A stretch of 6,210 bases of DNA from Bacteriovorax sp. Lineage in GTDB: Bacteria > Bdellovibrionota > Bacteriovoracia > Bacteriovoracales > Bacteriovoracaceae. The position numbers and the translations under genes were made by a program. The DNA lies in contig JAURXW010000404.1 of NCBI GenBank assembly GCA_030654205.1, positions 1 through 6,210 on the forward strand, read 5' to 3'. Of this stretch, positions 1-5,325 are shown one piece after another. Within the stretch, counting starts at the first letter, position 1, and every line of letters starts with the position of its first letter. The notes beneath the pieces are model-generated. The model had not been told where the DNA came from. It ran no database searches and worked only from the letters and a program-made list of their open reading frames with translations.

Positions 1-1377
1 GTGACAATGTCTGAAGCCTTGCGCGGCTTTATTCTCAACCCTAAAGACTCAAAAGAATTTGAAAGAAAAAAAGCTGCTGATGAATTATATGCCACCTTGT
101 CTGAAAAACTTGCTAAGCTGACAACTGATAACAAAGAAATTCATGAACTAAATGAAGAAATGGCAAAGCTTGATGCTAATGAATTAGATAAGGCTGAAAA
201 CACACTCGCAAGTTTAGTTACAGGCGAACAAGCGAAAACTCTGGCCTATTTTACCAACGAATATTCGCCAATAAGAGCAAAACAAGCTATTAATTTTCAA
301 AAATTAAAAATACTTTCCACCAATCATAGTAAATCTATTATTCAAAAAATAAATAATCAAAAAAGATTTCAAGCTATTATTTCAATCGGTATTATTTTAA
401 TTGGAACACTAATTGGATCAGTTATAATTTATTATGTAATTTTTGTAATTAACAAATCAGTTTCTGGAATTTTTGATTCAATCTATACTCTTTCAGAACA
501 ATTCACTAAAACAGCAAACGCATTATCTGTTAAAAGCCGTGAACTTTCTGAGGCAACAACAGCAGAAGCCGCGGCCATTCAAGAAACGGCGGCTTCCCTA
601 CATGAGATTACTGCAATGGTTCAGCGAAATACTGACAATGCTAACAAATCTCGTGATCTTTCGAGAGAAAGCACAAATACTTCACACAGAGGACTAGAAT
701 CTGTTAAAAATATGATGACCGCCATGGAAGATATTAATATTACTCAAAATGAAATTATCAATCACGTCGATGAAGGAAATAAAAAAATTGGCGATATTGT
801 TGGTGTTATTTCTGCCATCAGTGAGAAAACAAAAGTAATCAATGATATCGTTTTTCAGACAAAATTACTTTCATTTAACGCTGCCGTTGAAGCAGCTAGG
901 GCCGGCGAGCAAGGAAAAGGATTTGCAGTTGTCGCTGATGAGGTTGGTAAATTAGCTGAAATGTCTGGAAAGGCTTCTCTTGAAATATCAGCTATGCTTA
1001 ACGAGAGTATCATGCGTGTTTCATCTATTATTGATGAAACAAAAGTAAATGTTGAAAAAATTGTTCATCAAGGAAAAGATAAAATTTCTAATGGGACTAT
1101 TATCGCAAAAAATTGCGCCGACAGCTTAGAAGATGTCGTCTTAAAAATTGAAGAAGTAAATAAAACGATTGATGAAATTACGGTGGCCTCAACAGAACAA
1201 ACTCAAGGAATATCGGAAATCAACTCAGCGGTTGGTCAGCTTGATTCTACTACTCAAAAAAATAATGCTATAGCAGCTGAAACGTTTGAATCGGCAAAAG
1301 ACTTAACTGAAAAATCAAATGACCTAAGAAAAATGGTAGATAATCTGGTAACTATTTTTAGAGGTCAAAACACTTAA
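1..1377 (+). CDS. Methyl-accepting chemotaxis protein, 5'-truncated by window edge
   Basis: This is a transmembrane chemoreceptor that would signal to the CheA/CheW kinase complex at the cell membrane. The reading frame is open from base 1. The first codon is GTG, but no upstream sequence is visible and the usual first membrane helix is absent, so the start lies outside the window. Residues 1-120 look like the later helices of a four-helix-bundle (4HB_MCP) sensor, with MSEALRGFILNP near the start. A single membrane helix covers about 125-150. The cytoplasmic signalling domain follows directly, with no recognisable HAMP domain. A methylation-type site (A190 A191 x x Q194 E195 x x A198 S199) lies in the first helix. 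The hairpin tip at 283-320 contains NAAVEAARAGEQGKGFAVV. At the tip the common EVRxLA is EVGKLA. There is no C-terminal NWETF-type CheR tether. The ligand is unknown. The stop codon overlaps that of the convergent downstream gene. Confidence 0.95.
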   Translation: MTMSEALRGFILNPKDSKEFERKKAADELYATLSEKLAKLTTDNKEIHELNEEMAKLDANELDKAENTLASLVTGEQAKTLAYFTNEYSPIRAKQAINFQKLKILSTNHSKSIIQKINNQKRFQAIISIGIILIGTLIGSVIIYYVIFVINKSVSGIFDSIYTLSEQFTKTANALSVKSRELSEATTAEAAAIQETAASLHEITAMVQRNTDNANKSRDLSRESTNTSHRGLESVKNMMTAMEDINITQNEIINHVDEGNKKIGDIVGVISAISEKTKVINDIVFQTKLLSFNAAVEAARAGEQGKGFAVVADEVGKLAEMSGKASLEISAMLNESIMRVSSIIDETKVNVEKIVHQGKDKISNGTIIAKNCADSLEDVVLKIEEVNKTIDEITVASTEQTQGISEINSAVGQLDSTTQKNNAIAAETFESAKDLTEKSNDLRKMVDNLVTIFRGQNT

Positions 1378-2321
1378 CCAAAATTGGGAATAATAAATTT
1401 CGTCTCATTGCGCTCTGTCCACTCTGGCAATTGACGATTTTTATCTTGTAAAACATTTTGCCCGGCCAAGGCCAACAAAAATGAATCAAAGGCCCGTGGG
1501 TTCTTTACTAAAATTTCAAGATCGTGGTTATATATAAAAATATCGAGTTTTGCCTCAATCTTTTTGATTGCATCAAGACGAACCTCCATTCCCAGATCAA
1601 TATCATTGAGCATATCTACATCTTTTTTCAGAATGACTTTTGATCTTAATAATTCAATCAAAATAATTTGTCCGTTGGCTTCAAAAAGCTCAAGGTGCTT
1701 AGGAAAGTGGCGTTTGATATAACTAAAACGCGAAAGAATCATAAGAGAGATATTTCCAAATGAATCAAACGAGGTATTGAAGGTATCTAGGATTTGATCA
1801 TAGTAATATTGCCAAACCCAAAAATCGAGGGCGCGATTCCAATAGGGCAAAAATCCCTTTTTTAATCGTCTTTTAAACGAACGTGTTAATAAGTGATGAG
1901 AGGTTTCTTTTTCAAAAATATCACGGTTATAAACAATTTCATCTGCTTTATTTCTATCTTGTTCGTACTTTTTTGGATTTGAATTAATGAGTTTTAAATC
2001 TTCGTTTAAAAGATTTTTTATTTTTTCACGAACACTAACTACATTAGGCTTTGGACAATGACTGGCCCCAGGACAATCGAGTTCGCAAGTACTACAAGTG
2101 GCCTTGGAAAGTGGAAAGTCGACAACAAGTTGTTTGACACCAAAATTATGAATCCAGGCGCGGATGGCCTCATCACTATCATTTGTTTCTTCATCTTTAA
2201 CTGGAAGAAGAGATTTTAAAAACCATCGACTGCTCTCAGGATAGTATTCAATGAGGCAGAAATAAAAATTATCATTTCGACCACCTTTCATACTGAGACT
2301 TCCGATATTTTTAGTATCCAT
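1374..2321 (-). CDS. Uncharacterised DUF429-like (RNase H-like fold) protein with Cys cluster
   Basis: A 315-residue soluble protein that I cannot assign to a characterised function. Several features recall the DUF429 family, which is predicted to have an RNase H-like fold: an N-terminal strand with a glycine pair (IGSLSMKGG, 6-14), a strand ending in VVDFPLS (66-72, D68), a basic and aromatic middle (about 140-175), and a C-terminal AFDSFLLALAG (277-287, D279) followed by an IIP ending. The acidic residue normally expected in the first strand (G-x-D) appears to be missing. Directly after VVDFPLS is a cysteine cluster, C76-x2-C79-x3-C83-x5-C89, which could bind zinc or an Fe-S cluster. The ATG at 2321 has a strong AGGAGAG ribosome binding site. 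It is the last gene of the tdk-hpt-GHMP kinase cluster, 12 bp after the kinase. The fold is a pattern-based inference and enzymatic activity is unproven; real protein 0.95, family assignment about 0.45. Confidence 0.85.
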   Translation of the reverse strand: MDTKNIGSLSMKGGRNDNFYFCLIEYYPESSRWFLKSLLPVKDEETNDSDEAIRAWIHNFGVKQLVVDFPLSKATCSTCELDCPGASHCPKPNVVSVREKIKNLLNEDLKLINSNPKKYEQDRNKADEIVYNRDIFEKETSHHLLTRSFKRRLKKGFLPYWNRALDFWVWQYYYDQILDTFNTSFDSFGNISLMILSRFSYIKRHFPKHLELFEANGQIILIELLRSKVILKKDVDMLNDIDLGMEVRLDAIKKIEAKLDIFIYNHDLEILVKNPRAFDSFLLALAGQNVLQDKNRQLPEWTERNETKFIIPNFG

Positions 2322-2328
2322 CTAACAA

Positions 2329-2335
2329 CTCTCCT
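2329..2335 (-). promoter_or_regulatory. Strong ribosome binding site overlapping the upstream stop codon
   Basis: Read on the - strand the site is AGGAGAG, 7 nt before the ATG at 2321. The stop codon TAG of the preceding GHMP kinase (2336-2334) shares its AG with the first two bases of this site. A ribosome terminating on the kinase gene would sit on the initiation site of the next gene, which suggests translational coupling. Confidence 0.8.
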
Positions 2336-3365
2336 AGAGTGGCTTCTCGATATTAAATTCTAATTTTTTCATTCGGAACTTTTTGATTAAATTCGCTACC
2401 AGGTTTTTATCAGCAGGTTTGTGAGTCAGCAAAAAGCATCCTCCTCCACCGGCACCACAAATTTTCATACCAAAATGATTCCCTAGAGATTTAATTTCTT
2501 GATGAAGTTCTTGCATCAAAGGAGTTAAGATACCCGGAAATAATTTTCTGCGCTCTTCGCCTTCAAGAGCAATAAGCGATATCAAATCCGAAAAATCTTT
2601 TTTAAGAATGGACAAAAAAGCATTATGTGAAAGATGAGCGATCTCTGTGAGCCCGGCCCTAACGGCCTGGTCCTTATTAAAAAAGGCTTTATAAACTTCC
2701 CAATTATTTATTCCCGACAATCTAGTCTCTCCACTATAAACCAGCGTGATATGTGATTCTAAAACGGCCTTTAATTCTTCACTGTAAAGTTGTTCAACAT
2801 GAACTTTTCCAGGAGTTGCCACTAAACCTAAAACTCCACCAAACATTGCCGGATAATAATCTTGATAACCAGCAGGACCACAATCAAGAATGCGTGCCTC
2901 AAGTGAATTGACTTTTGAAATGGCATCAATGCGATCGAGTTCAAGACCTAAAAATTGAGAAAGTGCAGAATAACAAGTCACTCCCATGGCAGATGATCCA
3001 CCAAGTCCCGCACCAGGAGGAGAACCTGATTCTAGCTCTAAACGCACACCTTGGTGAATGCCGAATAGGTTTAATAAATGAGCTATAAAAGTCAAATTAC
3101 CAAAAAAACCTTTTTGAAAATTACTTTCAGTAAAATCACTTGAGCTAAAACGATCAGTTGAATTATAATCGCGTGAAACAATTTCAACACCATCAAAATC
3201 TATTTGCGTGATATTAACTTTTGCCTTGAGTGAAGTCGCAAGATTAAGAGTAACTACATTTGGTAAAATAAGATTAATGGGATTGAGATCAAGTGTTCCA
3301 CCTAATAAATCTACTCTTACACTTCCCTCTGCAGAGGCTTGCTGTTTCTTAAATCTATGCACCAT
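2334..3365 (-). CDS. GHMP-superfamily sugar kinase (heptose/fucose kinase-like)
   Basis: An ATP-dependent kinase of the GHMP superfamily (galacto-, homoserine, mevalonate kinases), closest in motif style to D-glycero-D-manno-heptose 7-phosphate kinase (HddA) and fucokinase. With the ATG at 3365 it has 343 residues, a normal length. Motif 1 is VRVDLLGGTLDL (16-27), with the same GG-x-x-D spacing as GGGTD/GGWTD in sugar kinases. The ATP-binding motif 2 is PPGAGLGGSSA (116-126). YQDYYPAMFGG (167-177) supplies the probable catalytic base D169, as in QDqYaaafGG of HddA-like enzymes. Motif 3 is KICGAGGGGCF (301-311). All key motifs are intact, but the substrate cannot be read from the sequence. The frame stays open to an ATG at 3401, but that start has no ribosome binding site and would overlap hpt by 47 bp. 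At 3365 a GGAG lies 3 nt upstream, and an adjacent GTG at 3362 would have 6 nt spacing. The gene overlaps the end of hpt by 11 bp. Confidence 0.92.
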   Translation of the reverse strand: MVHRFKKQQASAEGSVRVDLLGGTLDLNPINLILPNVVTLNLATSLKAKVNITQIDFDGVEIVSRDYNSTDRFSSSDFTESNFQKGFFGNLTFIAHLLNLFGIHQGVRLELESGSPPGAGLGGSSAMGVTCYSALSQFLGLELDRIDAISKVNSLEARILDCGPAGYQDYYPAMFGGVLGLVATPGKVHVEQLYSEELKAVLESHITLVYSGETRLSGINNWEVYKAFFNKDQAVRAGLTEIAHLSHNAFLSILKKDFSDLISLIALEGEERRKLFPGILTPLMQELHQEIKSLGNHFGMKICGAGGGGCFLLTHKPADKNLVANLIKKFRMKKLEFNIEKPL

Positions 3366-3879
3366 AAACTCCGATATAAGGAAGCTCTCTGAATCGTCCA
3401 TCGTAGTCTAGGCCATAACCGATAACAAATTTATCTTCGATATCAAATCCTAAATAATCAACTGGAGTTGGAATTTTTAAACGAGCACGCTTTAATAAAA
3501 GTGAGCAAAGTTTTAGACTCTTTAAGTTTTTAAGCTTCATGTGTTGTAATAAAAAATTAATGGTTAAACCAGTATCAACAATGTCTTCAACGATAATGAT
3601 ATTTTTACCAACCAGAGATTGTTTAACATCTAAACGAAAGCTGACCTGCCCAGTGCTCTCAGTTCCTTCATACGAACTAAGTGAGACCATTTCGACTTGG
3701 ACGGGGATTTTTATATGACGAATAAGATCAGCACAAAAAATAAATGAACCATTTAAGACACAGACCAAAATAATTTCTTGATTTTGATAATCATGATTAA
3801 TCATTTCAGCAAGTTCTAAAACTCGTTTTTCAATTGATTCTTTGGAAATAAATACATCTATTTTTGAAGCAGCAGTCAT
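3355..3879 (-). CDS. hpt: Hypoxanthine phosphoribosyltransferase
   Basis: A cytoplasmic purine-salvage enzyme that joins hypoxanthine (often also guanine) to PRPP, giving IMP or GMP. The 174-residue protein has the expected length and all family landmarks: VLNGSF (41-46, the PPi-binding loop), the flexible-loop SSYEG (68-72), the PRPP-binding motif IIIVEDIVDTGLT (94-106, with the acidic E98-D99 pair and D102), and the C-terminal FVIGYGLDYDGRFRELPYIGVY, whose GYGLDY and RxLPYIG segments help bind the purine and PRPP. I chose the ATG at 3879; a TTG at 3891 would add four residues. Neither start has a strong ribosome binding site: only a weak GGA lies about 7 nt before the ATG. It follows tdk by 42 bp and overlaps the GHMP kinase start by 11 bp, so it is probably the second gene of a salvage operon. 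Guanine versus hypoxanthine preference cannot be decided here. Confidence 0.96.
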   Translation of the reverse strand: MTAASKIDVFISKESIEKRVLELAEMINHDYQNQEIILVCVLNGSFIFCADLIRHIKIPVQVEMVSLSSYEGTESTGQVSFRLDVKQSLVGKNIIIVEDIVDTGLTINFLLQHMKLKNLKSLKLCSLLLKRARLKIPTPVDYLGFDIEDKFVIGYGLDYDGRFRELPYIGVYGA

Positions 3880-3899
3880 CCTAAAATCCAAAGTTTAGG
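3880..3899 (-). repeat. Small inverted repeat abutting the hpt start codon
   Basis: On the - strand CCTAAA and TTTAGG form a perfect 6-bp stem around the 8-nt loop CTTTGGAT, and the ATG of hpt follows immediately. The weak ribosome-binding GGA lies in the loop. As RNA this would be a modest hairpin with only two G-C pairs, and it may be chance in AT-rich DNA. There is no U-tract, so it is not a terminator. Confidence 0.35.
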
Positions 3900-3921
3900 G
3901 TTAAGTATTGCTTCTATTGTA

Positions 3922-4572
3922 CTATAAGTTTTTAAATTTGGAACTCGCGTCCGACAAATTGGCATTTAAATTAGAAAAGAAGGCCAGTTGATCTGTATCT
4001 TCTCCAAAAAAATCAGCATGAGCACGGCAACGGGCCTCGTACAAATCAGTTTCACCAACAATGACTTGAGTATTTTCTTTCGGATCTTTCCTGAATGTTT
4101 TACTTGCTCCCGCTCCACAAACAGTACATATCGCATGAATTTTATCTACATTATCAGCAATGGCCAAAAGTGAGGCCATCGGGCCAAAGGGCAATCCTCG
4201 AAAATCTTGATCGAGCCCTGCCATAATAACTCTTATTCCACGGCGTGCGAGTTTTTCAACGACGATAGAAATATTTTCGTCAAAAAATTGTACTTCATCA
4301 ATGGCGACAACTCTTGTTGAGTCAAAAACTCTTTGCAGAATTTCAATTGAGCTATTAACCGGTGTGGCTTCAATAGAAATTGATGAATGCGAAACGACTT
4401 CTGTTTCATGATATCGATTATCAATGGCAGGTTTAAAGATTTGAACCTTTTGTCGAGCAATCTGTGCTCTTTTCACTCGACGTATTAGCTCCTCGGTTTT
4501 ACCAGAAAACATTGGACCGCATACGACCTCAATACTTCCAGAAATTCCAGGCATAGTCCCGAAAAGTCCCAT
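3922..4572 (-). CDS. tdk: Thymidine kinase (TK1 / type II family)
   Basis: Phosphorylates thymidine (and deoxyuridine) with ATP to the 5'-monophosphate, the key step of thymidine salvage, in the cytoplasm. The 216-residue protein has Walker A GPMFSGKT (19-26), the Walker B-like VVAIDEVQFF (88-97, D92 and catalytic E93), the segment GLDQDFRGLPFGP (119-131), and the structural zinc site C149-x2-C152 with C182-x2-H185, the CxxH pairing I recall from E. coli Tdk. The C-terminal tail after about 195 is longer than the core fold and looks disordered. The ATG at 4572 was chosen because a perfect AGGAGG lies 5 nt upstream. The frame continues up to a TTG at 4644, but that extension has no ribosome binding site and no family counterpart. 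It is the first gene of the tdk-hpt-GHMP kinase-DUF429-like cluster and lies downstream of a 142-bp gap. Confidence 0.96.
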   Translation of the reverse strand: MGLFGTMPGISGSIEVVCGPMFSGKTEELIRRVKRAQIARQKVQIFKPAIDNRYHETEVVSHSSISIEATPVNSSIEILQRVFDSTRVVAIDEVQFFDENISIVVEKLARRGIRVIMAGLDQDFRGLPFGPMASLLAIADNVDKIHAICTVCGAGASKTFRKDPKENTQVIVGETDLYEARCRAHADFFGEDTDQLAFFSNLNANLSDASSKFKNL

Positions 4573-4714
4573 AGATTCCTCCTCAAAATGTCTCAAATTC
4601 AAATATCTAATTACTTGTGTGTGTAACGAAATAATTGCAGACAATGGACTACTTGAGTAGAACTAAAAATTAATAATTTCTAACATTTTGACTCAAGAAT
4701 CTTATTTGGCACTC
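4573..4714 (-). other. Intergenic gap upstream of tdk, presumed promoter zone
   Basis: This is the only gap above 50 bp in the window. It is AT-rich and, by position, should hold the promoter of the tdk cluster. I could not find a pair of boxes close to the sigma-70 consensus: TTGAGT (around 4696) followed by TATTAA/ATTAAT-like sequence 15-16 nt on is the best candidate and is weak. The gap contains a short palindrome, CTACT-TG-AGTAG (4649-4660), and a 7-bp inverted repeat (CTTGAGT at 4652-4658 with ACTCAAG at 4691-4697, 32 nt apart). A further 11-bp palindrome, ACTCTTAGAGT (4711-4721), overlaps the stop codon of the upstream membrane-protein gene. None is followed by a U-tract, so I see no clear terminator for the upstream pair. 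Confidence 0.4.
4578..4583 (-). promoter_or_regulatory. Consensus ribosome binding site of tdk
   Basis: AGGAGG on the - strand, 5 nt before the ATG at 4572. It decides the tdk start against the longer open frame that reaches a TTG at 4644. Confidence 0.85.
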
Positions 4715-5317
4715 TTAGAGTAAGGTAAACAAAAAAAGAAAATAAGACGCACTGAATACTGTGAATAAAAAAAGCATAAACAAGGGAGTTATCAGCACTA
4801 ACACCGCTTGAAGGGAGGTAAAATCGAATTTTTTCTTTAAACCTTTAAATAAGAAAAAAGCTAAAGCCAAATTACTTAGAGTATTTCCAATAATGGGAAG
4901 AATTAGAAATAAATTTGAAGTAAAAGAAGATTTTAAAATTTCATCTGCTTTTTCTTCTAATAATTCATCTTGATAATCAAAAATATTGGCATAAAATTTA
5001 AAACATCCTTTCCAAAACTTATAAGCAAATTGAAAAATAAATGGATAAAAAATAACTCCAAATAGAGTACTTAACAAAGTGATTTTTTGAAGTTTAAAAC
5101 TAAACGACTCCAAAGCAAAATGGGCAAAGTTTTTTGAATTAGAAAAATAGCTGTAGCTTTTAACGCCTAAATAGAGAGCAAAAATTGAATAAAAAGAGTA
5201 GAGCATATGCAGGCTCCACGAAATACCCATCAATTCTAAATAAGATAATTTGCGCTCACCTCTTTCTGGTGACTCACCTTTAAAAGCATTTAAATAAAGT
5301 TGCAATGATTCAATCAT
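4715..5317 (-). CDS. Multi-pass inner-membrane protein, possibly YIP1-like
   Basis: A 200-residue, strongly hydrophobic protein with no catalytic motif that I recognise. The first ~28 residues are polar (MIESLQLYLNAFKG, then a charged stretch SPERGERK). Likely membrane segments are at about 30-53, 79-104, 130-158 and 168-199; the last may be one long or two short helices. A charged cytoplasmic-type loop (YQDELLEEKADEILKS, 115-130) lies between the second and third. The overall plan, a polar start followed by a bundle of four to five helices, is like small bacterial YIP1-family proteins, but this is a weak inference from topology. The ATG at 5317 has AGGA 4 nt upstream, and the stop codon of the preceding gene overlaps this site. 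It is therefore tightly coupled to the membrane-anchored protein encoded just upstream, and the two products may act together. Confidence 0.85.
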   Translation of the reverse strand: MIESLQLYLNAFKGESPERGERKLSYLELMGISWSLHMLYSFYSIFALYLGVKSYSYFSNSKNFAHFALESFSFKLQKITLLSTLFGVIFYPFIFQFAYKFWKGCFKFYANIFDYQDELLEEKADEILKSSFTSNLFLILPIIGNTLSNLALAFFLFKGLKKKFDFTSLQAVLVLITPLFMLFLFTVFSASYFLFLFTLL

Positions 5318-5321
5318 ATAT

Positions 5322-5325
5322 TCCT
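5322..5325 (-). promoter_or_regulatory. Ribosome binding site overlapping upstream stop codon
   Basis: On the - strand the junction reads TAGGAATATATG: the TAG stop of the upstream gene (5326-5324) overlaps AGGA, which lies 4 nt before the ATG at 5317. The spacing is short. The layout suggests re-initiation by ribosomes that have just terminated. Confidence 0.65.

Noticed and set aside
3366..3401. Start of the GHMP kinase at the ATG at 3401
   Set aside because: It would overlap hpt by 47 bp and has no ribosome-binding sequence upstream; the GHMP fold is complete from the ATG at 3365.
3208..3411. 67-residue + strand open frame opposite the GHMP kinase and hpt genes
   Set aside because: It lies wholly antisense to two strongly supported genes and has no family features; the same holds for the other short open frames at 473-697, 3988-4173, 4233-4460, 5436-5678 and 5959-6156.
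3916..3944. Possible internal promoter before hpt (TACAAT at 3921-3916 on the - strand)
   Set aside because: The -10-like box is good, but the best -35 candidate (TTCCAA, 16 nt away) matches only half of the consensus; AT-rich DNA gives such hits by chance.
4588..4626. 12-codon + strand open frame MSQIQISNYLCV upstream of tdk
   Set aside because: It has no ribosome binding site and is very short; nothing supports translation.
4573..4644. Extension of tdk to a TTG start at 4644 (24 extra residues)
   Set aside because: The extension has no ribosome binding site and no counterpart in thymidine kinases, while the ATG at 4572 has a perfect AGGAGG at 5 nt spacing.
4652..4697. Rho-independent terminator formed by CTTGAGT/ACTCAAG after the membrane-protein gene
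   Set aside because: The loop is 32 nt, the stem is only 7 bp with low G+C, and no run of U follows.
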